Source of the DNA: Ligilactobacillus aviarius
Lineage (GTDB): Bacteria > Bacillota > Bacilli > Lactobacillales > Lactobacillaceae
NCBI RefSeq assembly: GCF_001654615.1
Contig: NZ_LWUD01000032.1
Location: forward strand, 1-43,980
DNA length: 43,980 bases
Direction: 5' to 3'
The notes below the pieces were generated by a model, which had not been told where the DNA came from, searched no databases, and worked only from the letters and a program-made list of their open reading frames with translations. Both the position numbers and the translations under genes were made by a program. Of this stretch, positions 5,215 through 13,816 are shown one piece after another; within the stretch, counting starts at the first letter, position 1, and each line of letters starts with the position of its first letter.

Positions 5215-7602
5215 TTATTTATCGCTCTTTTTTCTGAAAGGAATCATTGCTCCCAAACCAGCCAAAATCGCAGCCCCAACTGCTGTTAAAATTCCGCGTT
5301 GTTCACCCGTTGCTGGCAACTTCCGGTTATCAGCATTCGCTTTTGAAACATCTGACTGCTTTGCACCTGTTTGTCCCTGAACAGCTGAATCATTTGAATT
5401 CTTCGCTGCTGGATCCTCATTTTTAGCAAAGTTCATTGAAGATGATGAACTCTTATTTCCCGGATCAGCAACATTTTTATCCGGATCAGCCGTCTTCTTT
5501 GAACTATGTGATCCAGCGTTTGACGAAGCTGATTTTGAGCCTGAGCCCTTTGTTCCAGGATCTACTGGATCTTGAGTTGATGATTTTTTCAAGCTGCTTG
5601 ATGAATTTTTGCCACTTAATTCGCTGCTTGAAGTCTTTCTCGATGAATCCCCACCATTTGAACTCTTCTTACTGTTTCCATTGCTTGAAACACTTGAGTC
5701 TTTCTTACTGCTACTTGAAGCCTTACTTGATGAACTTTCAATGCTTGAGCCCTTTTTGCTACTGCTGTTTGATGACTTCAGCTGACTGCTTGTACTCCTT
5801 GAAGTACTTGAATGTTTGCTGCTTGAAGCTTTACTTGATGAGCTCTCAATGCTTGAGTCCTTCTTACCACTGCTTGAAGTACTTGATTGTTTACTGCTTG
5901 AAGTCGTGCTTGATGAGCTCTCAACACTTGAACTCTTTTTACTGCTTGATGACTTCATTTGACTGCTTGAAGTACTTGATTGTTTGCTGCTTGAAGCCTT
6001 GCTTGATGAGCTTTCAATGTTTGAACTCTTCTTACTACTTGATGACTTCACTTGGCTGCTTGAAGCTTTACTTGATGAGCTCTCAATGCTTGAGTCCTTC
6101 TTACCACTGCTTGAAGTACTTGACTGCTTATTGCTTGAAGCCTTACTTAATGAACTTTCAATGCTTGAGCTCTTCTTATTGCTTGAAGTACTTGATTGTT
6201 TGCTGCTTGAAGCCTTGCTTGATGAACTTTCAATGTTTGAACTCTTCTTGCTACTTGATGACTTCACTTGGCTGCTTGCACCATTTGAAATACTTGATTG
6301 CTTGCTGCTTGAAGTCTTGTTTGATGAACTTTCAACCCTTGAGCTCGACTTCTGGCTTGATGAACTTTCACTACTGCTTGAACTTGACTTCTTACTTGAC
6401 GAGCTCTTCACACTTGAACTCTTCTTACTACTGCTCGATGATTTTAAACTGCTTTTACTCAATGATGATGAATGTTTACTTGAGCTTGAAGAACTGGTTC
6501 CATTCAATGCTGCCTGAGCTTTATCAACTGCTTGTTGCGCACTTGCAACTGCACTTTTCGCATTATCAAGAGCTGTTTTCGCAGCTTGTTGTGCTTTAAC
6601 TGCAGCAGTATATTGCTGGTAAGTATTTGAAACCTGGGTCTGTAACTTAACAATTTCTTGGTACATTTGCTTGGCATCTGCAGTATTTTTATCTGCTAAT
6701 TGATAATACTGGTCTTCTAATTGAATCGCCTTATTATCCAAGTCTTGCCATTGCTGACTCAAACTCCGTGCCTTTTGAGTTGCATTATCATAATTTGTTT
6801 GCGCTGATTGCAAGTTTTTCTTTGCATCCGCAAGCTTTTGTTGAGCATCTTTCAACTGTTCTTGCGGTGTCAAACTTGAGCTTGAAGATTTTGAGCTCGT
6901 TGAGGTACTAACTGACCCTTTTAAGCTTGATTTTGTCGAACTTGAACCCGTACTTGATGAAATCGTACTGTTTGTTGTTGCCGAGCTGCTTGAAGCCTGA
7001 ACCGCACTGGAACTTCCACTGGTTGCAACGCTTGAACTTCCATTCAAAGCGCTGCTTGAAACCGTACTGCTGGCTTGAGCGGCATCAAATGCTTGCTTAG
7101 CTTGATCGTAGGCTTTTTGAGCAGTTGCCAGTTGTTGCTGAGCTGCACTTAAGTTTGTCTTAGCGGTTTGCTGTTGCTGCGCTAATGTTGAATGTTGGGC
7201 CTGAACCTTTTTCAATTCAGTTTGCACTTGTTGAATTTGCTTCGCAATTTCAGCGCGTGGATCTGTCGTTCCACTGCTAATACTGCTTGAACTACTATTT
7301 AAACTTGCTAATTTGTTATCAAGCTCTTCAAGCTGCTTATCTAATGCTTGCCACTTATCGCTATTATCCTTAACCTGTTGATTAATTGTATTTAATTGAC
7401 TTTGAGCTGTGTTCACCTTCGTTTGCGCAGCTTGTAAATTAGCCTTTGCTTGATCCAGCTGTCCTTGAAGGGAACTGCCGGACGTTTGGGTTGCTTGCTG
7501 ATTGACCGCAACCGTCGTCGCATTCACAGCCGGGGCCAAACTTCCTGCTACCAGCATTCCCGTCAAAGTTAATGAACATAAAAGATAATTTCGTTTCTTC
7601 AA
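5215..7602 (-). CDS. Serine-rich LPxTG-anchored surface protein with coiled coils
   Basis: Secreted cell-wall protein of 795 residues. A signal peptide spans residues 1-28 (KKRNYLL, hydrophobic core, cut near VNA-TT). Residues 38-175 and 245-365 are Ala/Gln/Lys-rich heptad-like segments (QAKANLQAAQTKV) predicted to form coiled coils. Residues 370-690 are a degenerate repeat field of KSSSSKKSS / KASSSKQSSTSSS units. The C-terminus has LPATGEQRG, a hydrophobic segment and FRKKSDK for sortase anchoring. The start is TTG with GGGAGG 6 nt upstream. The Ser field is a likely target of O-glycosylation, though no dedicated glycosyltransferase or SecA2 genes are present here. Sortase A is encoded just upstream on the same strand. 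The ligand is unknown. Confidence 0.88.
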   Translation of the reverse strand: MKKRNYLLCSLTLTGMLVAGSLAPAVNATTVAVNQQATQTSGSSLQGQLDQAKANLQAAQTKVNTAQSQLNTINQQVKDNSDKWQALDKQLEELDNKLASLNSSSSSISSGTTDPRAEIAKQIQQVQTELKKVQAQHSTLAQQQQTAKTNLSAAQQQLATAQKAYDQAKQAFDAAQASSTVSSSALNGSSSVATSGSSSAVQASSSSATTNSTISSSTGSSSTKSSLKGSVSTSTSSKSSSSSLTPQEQLKDAQQKLADAKKNLQSAQTNYDNATQKARSLSQQWQDLDNKAIQLEDQYYQLADKNTADAKQMYQEIVKLQTQVSNTYQQYTAAVKAQQAAKTALDNAKSAVASAQQAVDKAQAALNGTSSSSSSKHSSSLSKSSLKSSSSSKKSSSVKSSSSKKSSSSSSESSSSQKSSSRVESSSNKTSSSKQSSISNGASSQVKSSSSKKSSNIESSSSKASSSKQSSTSSNKKSSSIESSLSKASSNKQSSTSSSGKKDSSIESSSSKASSSQVKSSSSKKSSNIESSSSKASSSKQSSTSSSQMKSSSSKKSSSVESSSSTTSSSKQSSTSSSGKKDSSIESSSSKASSSKHSSTSRSTSSQLKSSNSSSKKGSSIESSSSKASSSSKKDSSVSSNGNSKKSSNGGDSSRKTSSSELSGKNSSSSLKKSSTQDPVDPGTKGSGSKSASSNAGSHSSKKTADPDKNVADPGNKSSSSSMNFAKNEDPAAKNSNDSAVQGQTGAKQSDVSKANADNRKLPATGEQRGILTAVGAAILAGLGAMIPFRKKSDK
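5640..6500 (-). repeat. Low-complexity Ser/Lys repeat field inside the surface protein gene
   Basis: Dozens of imperfect copies of units such as GAAGTACTTGATTG and TTACTTGATGAGCTCTCAAT (plus-strand reading) encode Ser-Ser-Ser-Lys modules. The near identity at DNA level predicts length variation between strains by slippage or recombination. It also creates a long meaningless open frame on the opposite strand. Confidence 0.85.
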
Positions 7603-7656
7603 ATTGGTCCTCCCTCGTAATCTTACTCATTATTAATATTAATTATTGTTCGAATT

Positions 7657-7685
7657 TTAATAACCTATGCTTATCATTTTATCAA
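7657..7685 (-). promoter_or_regulatory. Promoter of the LPxTG protein gene
   Basis: On the minus strand TTGATA (7685-7680) and TATTAA (7662-7657) are separated by 17 bp, with a leader of about 50 nt before the TTG start. Confidence 0.5.
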
Positions 7686-7803
7686 AAATCCCCCGTTAAC
7701 ATTGGGAATTTAATTTTTAATAAGACTTATTTATAAACTTTTTAAACTTTACCCGATCTTTTTTAATTATTAATGCTACGATCTTAACTAGGAGGCGAAA
7801 AAG

Positions 7804-7956
7804 ATGGAAAACCAAAATGCACCGCTTTGCACGAATGGCATGCAATGTACTGCCGGATGTCCATGTGCTGGTAAGGACGGAATTTGTCATTGTCCGATGA
7901 TCGATGATCAAAAATGCGCATGCAACGGACACTGCGTCGTTCCAAAATCAAAGTAA
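7804..7956 (+). CDS. Small cysteine-rich protein, metallothionein-like
   Basis: A 50-residue open frame with nine cysteines and two histidines: C9, C15, C19, C21, C28, C30, C38, C40 and C44. Three CxC pairs (CPC, CHC, CAC) and the ending KCACNGHCVV recall bacterial metallothioneins. The ribosome site AGGAGG lies 8 nt before ATG, and a strong terminator begins right after the stop, so it is a free-standing expressed unit. No signal peptide, so cytoplasmic metal (Zn/Cu/Cd) binding is the best guess. The cysteine spacing does not exactly match the cyanobacterial SmtA pattern. A rubredoxin-like fold or Cys-rich peptide precursor is less likely, as no maturation genes are adjacent. Confidence 0.75.
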   Translation: MENQNAPLCTNGMQCTAGCPCAGKDGICHCPMIDDQKCACNGHCVVPKSK

Positions 7957-7988
7957 CAAAAAAGCTATGGCCAAAGCCATAGCTTTTT
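7957..7988. terminator. Bidirectional terminator between the Cys-rich gene and srtA
   Basis: A perfect 8-bp stem GCTATGGC (7964-7971) / GCCATAGC (7976-7983) with loop CAAA is flanked by AAAAAA on the left and TTTTT on the right. It can stop transcripts in both directions. Confidence 0.9.
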
Positions 7989-7993
7989 CATTC

Positions 7994-8689
7994 TTATTTA
8001 TCAAACACTTTCAAAGTGCTCTTATTTGCTGGTTGAACCTGTTGTAATTCGCCGCGAACAATGATCCGGGTCTTAACTCCAGGAGTTCCGGATGAGCAGG
8101 TTACCAATGTTAATAACTTTTGACCTGGGACATCATTTAGCCATTGAACTTGATCTTCATTAACGATCTTCTTCAACGTAACCTTGTAAGTATAAACGTT
8201 CTTTCCGTCTGTCAAATATACCTTGGCCCCAACGCCAATGTTTGCTAATGGTCCAAACAAAATGTTGTTATCTTCCATGTGGTGGCCGGCAAGGCAGTAG
8301 TTACCTTCTTCACCCATCGTTTCATTTTGCTTCATCGTTCCAGCCCCACGCATCAAATTGCTTTGAGCTAAACCGTAGAAGACCGGCAAGTGAATGCCGA
8401 CATCTGGGATTGCAATTTTTCCAATTGATCCCGCTGCATTTGAGGTTGCGGCCTTAGCAACATCTTTTGTATCAACCGGACGAACAGCATCATAATCGAA
8501 TTGCCCTTTCTTCGGCTTTGAACTGCTGATTGGCTTGTTTAATGCGGTTGTTGAAATGTGGTTAACAACAAATGATTTGATTTGTTCGTTAAAAATCAAT
8601 GCTAAGCCGCACAATACCAATAAAATAACTAAAATACTTACAAGGGTTTTTCTTACTTTCCCATGTTTTTTACTTCTTGATTCTGCCAT
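7994..8689 (-). CDS. srtA: Class A sortase
   Basis: Membrane-anchored transpeptidase of 231 residues that attaches LPxTG proteins to peptidoglycan. A basic N-terminus and transmembrane segment (residues 15-32) precede the sortase barrel. The catalytic His is H136 in LAGHH, the Cys is C198 in TLVTC and the Arg is about R208 (KTRIIVRG). The ribosome site AAAGGGG is present. It lies 30 bp downstream of the yfhO-type gene on the same strand, so the two may be co-transcribed. The Ser-rich LPxTG protein 0.4 kb further on is an obvious substrate. Class A rather than C because no pilin genes are nearby and the TLxTC form is typical. Confidence 0.93.
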   Translation of the reverse strand: MAESRSKKHGKVRKTLVSILVILLVLCGLALIFNEQIKSFVVNHISTTALNKPISSSKPKKGQFDYDAVRPVDTKDVAKAATSNAAGSIGKIAIPDVGIHLPVFYGLAQSNLMRGAGTMKQNETMGEEGNYCLAGHHMEDNNILFGPLANIGVGAKVYLTDGKNVYTYKVTLKKIVNEDQVQWLNDVPGQKLLTLVTCSSGTPGVKTRIIVRGELQQVQPANKSTLKVFDK

Positions 8690-8719
8690 CGTGAGTTACC
8701 CCTTTCATTTTTACACTTA

Positions 8720-11368
8720 CTATTTCGTCGTTTCAGGTTCTGATTGACGAACGGTTGAATCTTCCTTCTTTTTCAAAACAACTAAAATTCCGATACTTAC
8801 AACCGATACGATTGCTCCGAGGAACAAGTATGGTGTCCGGTATGTGAACGTAACTTGGTGTTTTCCAGCACTGACAGGAACTGCTAAGAATTCATCAAGA
8901 GCTTTCTTCGGTTTAACTGTCTTGCCATCAACCTTAACGTGCCAACCAGTTTGAGCAGGAATCGTTGTCATGATCAATTCATGTTTTGGAACGTCGATTG
9001 TTCCGCTAATCTTCGTATTACTGAAGTGATCAAGCTTCAATGGGTGTTCGTTCAAATCATTCATTAATGACTTGTACTTACTCATATCAAGGTGATATAA
9101 CCCAAAGCTGTCAAGTTGCAAACTATTGTTGGTCAATGTCATCGTCAATGTTTGCTTTTGATCTTTTTGACCGCCGCCAGTAATGTTCAAGATCATTGGT
9201 GAGTTAAAGTCCCCGGTTTGGGTCAACTGTTGATCACCAATTGTGAATGAACAATTCAAGTTACCATTATTGGCAAATGCTGGTCCAATCGTTAAGTAGT
9301 ATGGATCGTTTGTCTTTGGTGTAAATGGCATTTGAATTGTTGCATCCTGATTACCATCGACCTTGGTATACGTATTGTTTCCTTCATCCTTCAAGTTGCT
9401 GTAAACGACGCTTAAATCTTTATACGACTTAAAGAGTTTCAGCTTCTTGTTGCCTGCCAAGCCAGCCGCAATCATGTTTTGATTTTGAATTGGTTGGGCA
9501 GATTGTAACTTAACATTCAAGATATCCGGACTTGCGGCAAAACCAATTGGCAAGACGTACGGATTCTTATAAATATTGATCGTGTTAGTTCCATTCACTA
9601 AATTATCATTACTCAAATCAAGCCGGGTTGAATATGGTGATAAGACATTTGTGTCTGATGTTTGATTCAACATATACTTGATTCCAAGGAATGAGTCTGA
9701 GAACAACGTCCCGTTACTGTAACCCGTGTAGTTATCACCGGATGAATCCCCAATTTCGTTCATAAAGTTTGAAGTCTTCGGATCCATCATTGAATTAAAT
9801 TCATCGGTCCCATAGAAGTTACATTGCATTGGATCGTCTTTTGAACGTTCAAATGTTTTGCCGATTCGATAAAATTCATTCTTCCCTGGCCGAATTCCAT
9901 CAAGTGCAGTGTTTAAGTTTGAAATAAAGCCGGCAAAATCGCTTTGTTTGACGTAGTCGATTGGATTCAAACTCAAAGCAACGTTTGCTCCCATTTCAAC
10001 GGTCGTTAATGCCAGTAATGAAAGCTTGAACCACTTCTTCATCGGAACTGAGAATAATACTAAGAATCCGATGATGATCACACTGCTGATCACAATGTTG
10101 GTGCTCTTTAAGAAGCCAAACTTCTTAATATTGTAGAAGCTGTATTCAACGATTACTCCTAGAACAATCACACTGAGCATCAACTGCAACCGGGATAGCC
10201 GGGTGATCTTCAATAATCCCCGCGCCGCGATTAGAATCATCCAGAAGCAGACAATGTATGAGAACCGGTATGGGTACCATACAGGGAATTGCATTGCGTG
10301 CCAGAACAAATCAAGTGGTTGGTAGCAAAGTGAAACAACAAAGAAAGCACTCACAACGATCGTTGCGATTTTTTCTTTCAGTTTGATTTCCTTGCATGTG
10401 AAGTAGCAGATAAATCCAATTAAAACTAAAGTCCCAACGAAGATGTTTGGCGTTCCCTTTGGCATTTGGTCAAAGTTGAACCCGCCAACCAAGAACTTCG
10501 GTAAGATCTTCCATGGGGAGTAATCAAATTTCCATTGGAATGACTTGGTATTATATTGGGCCTTGGTCTGCATGATGTTAAAGAACGTTGGCAATAAGGC
10601 GACGGCTGCCATCCCGGCACCAAGAAGCGACCGGCCAATAAAGCTTCCAATCGTCTTCCACTTTTCCTGGATCTTTTCACTGTTGCGGACATATGTCCAT
10701 GCAAAGTATAAAACTGCGAAAATGCAGATCATGTAACCCATGTAATAATTTGTAACTAAAATAATTGCTAAAAATACCGGGTAGACCCACATGCTTTTCC
10801 GTTCAATCAGATTTTCAATTCCGATGATCATCAGTGGCAAGAAAACCAGTGCATCTAACCACATAATATTTAAGATATTTGCAACTACAAAACCGTTTAA
10901 GGCATATGCAATTGAAAATGCTGGAACTAAAAATCCTTTTTGCCACTTTTCTTTAAGAAGCAGCTTGCTGAATGCCCATCCACTGCATCCAACTTTTAAA
11001 ACGGTAATCAAAAGAATTCCGAATGTGATCCATTTCCCAGGCGTAAAGAGCAAGACTAAGTTAAACGGGCTGAATAAATAGTATGCCCATGTTCCCCACA
11101 TGCTGCCCCCAATCGCATTTTGGAATGAATAGAAGAATTGACTGAAGTGATGCAACAATGTGTTTCGATAAAATGAATAAAAATCGACATATTGTTGCCC
11201 TAAGTCAACCGTCAAAATTGACGAATTTCCAAACGGGAACATCTTTCGGTAAGCAAAGTACCCTAATAAAATCAAAATTGGCAATGCAAACGAGAGCAAT
11301 TGCAATAGGCGGGTGTTTTTGCTTGAATCCGAAACTTTACGCGAGGATTTCTTTTCTCTTTTTCTCAC
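8720..11368 (-). CDS. YfhO-family membrane protein (first copy)
   Basis: Polytopic protein of about 882 residues. Twelve or more transmembrane segments fill roughly the first 480 residues. A large extracytoplasmic domain follows (FYRIGKTFERSKDDP motif), then a last transmembrane helix and a basic tail. The conserved first loop DLGQQYVDFYSFYRNTLLHH holds the acidic residue expected of GT-C glycosyltransferases. B. subtilis YfhO and related proteins glycosylate teichoic acids using undecaprenyl-linked sugars. I start at GTG 11368 (GGGGTGAG 7 nt upstream); the GTG further up at 11431 would lie essentially at the transcription start. The second copy is at 40.3-43.0 kb. Which polymer and sugar are unknown. 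Confidence 0.88.
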   Translation of the reverse strand: MRKREKKSSRKVSDSSKNTRLLQLLSFALPILILLGYFAYRKMFPFGNSSILTVDLGQQYVDFYSFYRNTLLHHFSQFFYSFQNAIGGSMWGTWAYYLFSPFNLVLLFTPGKWITFGILLITVLKVGCSGWAFSKLLLKEKWQKGFLVPAFSIAYALNGFVVANILNIMWLDALVFLPLMIIGIENLIERKSMWVYPVFLAIILVTNYYMGYMICIFAVLYFAWTYVRNSEKIQEKWKTIGSFIGRSLLGAGMAAVALLPTFFNIMQTKAQYNTKSFQWKFDYSPWKILPKFLVGGFNFDQMPKGTPNIFVGTLVLIGFICYFTCKEIKLKEKIATIVVSAFFVVSLCYQPLDLFWHAMQFPVWYPYRFSYIVCFWMILIAARGLLKITRLSRLQLMLSVIVLGVIVEYSFYNIKKFGFLKSTNIVISSVIIIGFLVLFSVPMKKWFKLSLLALTTVEMGANVALSLNPIDYVKQSDFAGFISNLNTALDGIRPGKNEFYRIGKTFERSKDDPMQCNFYGTDEFNSMMDPKTSNFMNEIGDSSGDNYTGYSNGTLFSDSFLGIKYMLNQTSDTNVLSPYSTRLDLSNDNLVNGTNTINIYKNPYVLPIGFAASPDILNVKLQSAQPIQNQNMIAAGLAGNKKLKLFKSYKDLSVVYSNLKDEGNNTYTKVDGNQDATIQMPFTPKTNDPYYLTIGPAFANNGNLNCSFTIGDQQLTQTGDFNSPMILNITGGGQKDQKQTLTMTLTNNSLQLDSFGLYHLDMSKYKSLMNDLNEHPLKLDHFSNTKISGTIDVPKHELIMTTIPAQTGWHVKVDGKTVKPKKALDEFLAVPVSAGKHQVTFTYRTPYLFLGAIVSVVSIGILVVLKKKEDSTVRQSEPETTK

Positions 11369-11441
11369 GTTTAAACTCACCCCATAATAGTTATTTGTTT
11401 GATAAAATTTTTTACTTTTTAACTTTATCACTCATCTAATG

Positions 11442-11450
11442 ATTGTACCA
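11442..11450 (-). promoter_or_regulatory. Extended -10 promoter of the first yfhO gene
   Basis: On the minus strand TGGTACAAT gives an extended -10 (TGn plus TACAAT, 11447-11442) with no good -35. The leader would be about 65 nt. Confidence 0.5.
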
Positions 11451-11541
11451 TAGATTAAATGGTTTCTATTATTCCTAATAATGAATCTTAAAAAAATAAT
11501 ATTTGTTTAACGAAAAATTCTTACTCTCACGATTTAAGAAA

Positions 11542-11580
11542 AAGAAAGGTTACGACAATCGCCGTAACCTTTCTTTTCAA
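11542..11580 (-). terminator. pepC terminator
   Basis: A 13-bp stem AAGAAAGGTTACG / CGTAACCTTTCTT with an 8-nt loop is followed on the minus strand by a T-rich tract, 7 bp after the pepC stop. Confidence 0.88.
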
Positions 11581-11581
11581 A

Positions 11582-12907
11582 TTATCTTAATGAATCCCAT
11601 GCTGGCAAATCAATCTTTGCCTGGCCGTTAACTTGCTTAGCATATTCTGAAATATACTTTTGGTTAATAATGACTTCATAAACGTATTTATCGAACCATT
11701 CATCTGACATTACAAAGTAACCTTGGTCGCCAATTTTACTTCCCCATGAATTTTCAACTTTCCACTTGGTTGGTTTGCTATCCACGATATCAACGCCCGT
11801 AAACGTCATTGCGTGAGAGACTTCCCCGTTACGTGACATCAAGCGATCTTTTTTGCTTAATTCAAGGTCAACGTTAAACAATTCACCCTGTTTAAAGAAT
11901 TCAGATGAAAGGTAACCTTTTTGCCGATCAAGATCTTGTAAAACGTCGCATCCAAACCAAACCGTTTCACCATTTTTAAGTGACGCAATCACAGCATCCT
12001 TCAATTCTTGTGTGCCCACATTCAAGAATTCAATATGCTTGCCGTTGTAAATGTAGTCTTGGCTTGGCAGACCATATTTTTGATTCATCTCATGATCGGG
12101 TGCATCTAATAAGCAAACATAATCGTCAAAATTCCGCTTGCAGTATTTTTCAAAGAAGCTCTTTGGCGTTAAATCGCGATCAATGTGGTACTTCTTATCT
12201 TGATCACGATATTCAAAATCAAATTTAACTGGTGGTTGTCCAAAAGCGTAAACGAGCATCCGATAAATATCGCTTAAAGCTTCTTTTTTATATGCTCGTA
12301 ATTCTTCATCCGATTTACCAGCTGCCTTCATTTCACGAAGATGCATTGCATCCTTACTAAGTTTCAGATTTAATGATGAGTTTAGGTCGCTCGTCTGATC
12401 ACTTGCGAAGGTTTCCGGCATGACACTTTGCGGAACAACCCCGTATTTATCGATCAATGCCGCTGCATTAGCCCATTGACCACCATCATTATCATTCCAG
12501 TTCAAAACATCAAGTAACTCCCGGTCATCACTTGGACGATCAGCCAACCGAATCACTTCTTCAAGGTAGTGGTTGGCCTTTTCCAACCGGTCAAAAAATG
12601 AATTATAGTTTTGTGAGAATTGAAAGTCTTTAACATTGTATTTCTTTTCAAATTCATGGCGCATGGTATTTAACGTTGCAAATAACCAGCAACGCCCACT
12701 CTTTTTCTGCGCAGTCACTGCTCCAGTTTCAACTTCAATTGAAAATACCCGGTTTAGATCGCGTTTGGCTGCATAGTTGCGGCTGGCTGCGATTACGCCG
12801 TTTTCTTGAACCGCCCGGCCAAGTGAAGCCGATGCTGGGGTTTGTTCATAATCTTGATTAAATTTTTGCAGATCTTGATATGTAATATCCTGTTCCGTTG
12901 TCATCAT
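11582..12907 (-). CDS. pepC: Aminopeptidase C (bleomycin hydrolase family)
   Basis: Cytoplasmic cysteine aminopeptidase of 441 residues, family C1B, which trims N-terminal residues from peptides and forms hexamers in relatives. The catalytic Cys is in KSGRCWLFATLNTMR near residue 73, the His in VSHAMTFTGVD near 365 and the Asn in KVENSWG near 387. The C-terminus ends in PAWDSLR; in PepC the terminal residues project into the active site and enforce aminopeptidase action. Two ATG codons are in tandem; the second (12904) is better spaced from AAGGA. Monocistronic. Confidence 0.96.
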   Translation of the reverse strand: MMTTEQDITYQDLQKFNQDYEQTPASASLGRAVQENGVIAASRNYAAKRDLNRVFSIEVETGAVTAQKKSGRCWLFATLNTMRHEFEKKYNVKDFQFSQNYNSFFDRLEKANHYLEEVIRLADRPSDDRELLDVLNWNDNDGGQWANAAALIDKYGVVPQSVMPETFASDQTSDLNSSLNLKLSKDAMHLREMKAAGKSDEELRAYKKEALSDIYRMLVYAFGQPPVKFDFEYRDQDKKYHIDRDLTPKSFFEKYCKRNFDDYVCLLDAPDHEMNQKYGLPSQDYIYNGKHIEFLNVGTQELKDAVIASLKNGETVWFGCDVLQDLDRQKGYLSSEFFKQGELFNVDLELSKKDRLMSRNGEVSHAMTFTGVDIVDSKPTKWKVENSWGSKIGDQGYFVMSDEWFDKYVYEVIINQKYISEYAKQVNGQAKIDLPAWDSLR

Positions 12908-12988
12908 GATCCTTCTTTCATCAAAAACTAATTTTAATTTAATTGTATTTTAACATACGTATTCAAAATATCAACATTTAAAAAATAA

Positions 12989-13014
12989 AAAGTTGAGACT
13001 GACGTCCCAACTTT
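12989..13014 (-). terminator. Terminator of the L,D-transpeptidase gene
   Basis: The stem AAAGTTG-GAC / GTC-CAACTTT (one G/A or C mismatch) has loop TGAC. It lies immediately downstream of the stop and is followed by a T-rich tract on the minus strand. Confidence 0.8.
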
Positions 13015-13015
13015 G

Positions 13016-13738
13016 CTAATCATTTTGAACAACAACTTTTGTTCCAACCTTTAAATTTTGCATCATCCATTTCGCATCCGGAACTGACAGCCGAATACAC
13101 CCGTGCGAAGCCGGTTGCTTCCCGAGCTTCTCAGCTTCCGGGACATTGTAACTTCCATCTTTCTTTGTTGGGACCGTGTGGAAAAGATAAACCCCGTTAT
13201 CCTTCCATGAAACCCAGTAATTTGCGCCTTCATTTAATGAATTATTGAAGAAACTTTGGCCCCGTTCCGGTTGAATTTGGTATGTTCCCGTCGGCGTATC
13301 ACTGACCATCTTTCCGGTATTCGGATCCTTGTGGAAAAGGCCACCGCTGCAATACATCGTGTAAATTACTTTATTTCCCGACATTAAATATGTTCGGTTC
13401 TTTAATAACGCCACTTTGATCCAGAAATTTTTAACGTTATTCAGATTGGGATACGGAACCTTTTCTGAAGACTCCTTCCAATTGATTGGCGTGCGCATTA
13501 CTGATTTTGCAGCCCGTTTCTTTGCGGCTGCGGCTTTTTTCTTCGCAATTTTAGCAGCTCGCGCTTTGGCCTGTTGTTCGATCACGATTTGGTGATAATC
13601 AGCAACATGCATACAGTGCCGATAGCCAAAAAGGCCAAGAAGCGTCATTATTAAGATTAAAATATCAATTTTTCGAAATTTAATGTTCGCCAGTTTCTCT
13701 TGTCGCCGACGCTTAATCGATTCGCTTCGTTTTTCCAT
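13016..13738 (-). CDS. L,D-transpeptidase (YkuD domain), membrane-anchored
   Basis: Protein of 240 residues with a short basic cytoplasmic tail, one transmembrane segment (ILILIMTLLGLFGY, residues 29-45) and a Lys/Ala-rich linker (AKKKAAAAKKRAAK). A C-terminal YkuD domain has SHGCIRLSVPDAKW near residue 214, where the Cys is the nucleophile. Such enzymes form 3-3 peptidoglycan crosslinks or attach proteins to the wall. The signal-anchor lacks a cleavage site, so it should stay in the membrane. In lactobacilli these enzymes are often accessory. Single gene with its own terminator. Confidence 0.92.
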   Translation of the reverse strand: MEKRSESIKRRRQEKLANIKFRKIDILILIMTLLGLFGYRHCMHVADYHQIVIEQQAKARAAKIAKKKAAAAKKRAAKSVMRTPINWKESSEKVPYPNLNNVKNFWIKVALLKNRTYLMSGNKVIYTMYCSGGLFHKDPNTGKMVSDTPTGTYQIQPERGQSFFNNSLNEGANYWVSWKDNGVYLFHTVPTKKDGSYNVPEAEKLGKQPASHGCIRLSVPDAKWMMQNLKVGTKVVVQND

Positions 13739-13767
13739 GCTTTCCTTTTATCTCCAGTAGATACAAA

Positions 13768-13811
13768 GGGTTGAACAGCACTGTAAAACTTTCGCTTTTT
13801 CCGTTCAACCC
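13768..13811 (-). terminator. Inverted repeat/terminator after prs
   Basis: The perfect 9-bp arms GGGTTGAAC (13768-13776) and GTTCAACCC (13803-13811) enclose 26 nt, in which AAAA/TTTT can form a second helix. TTTGTATC follows on the minus strand. Its position just past the prs stop suggests a terminator, though the U tract is short. Confidence 0.55.
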
Positions 13812-13816
13812 ATTGT

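Noticed and set aside
5640-6500. Regularly repeated DNA resembling a CRISPR array
   Set aside because: Units are in frame with the surface protein, are imperfect, have no unique spacers of constant length, and no cas genes are present.
5436-6599. Long plus-strand open frame (387 codons) rich in Leu, Ser, Tyr and Cys
   Set aside because: It is the antisense of the Ser/Lys repeat field, has no ribosome site, and its composition is dictated by the repeats.
7717-7932. 71-codon minus-strand open frame opposite the Cys-rich gene
   Set aside because: No ribosome site, while the plus strand has AGGAGG, a cysteine pattern and a terminator.
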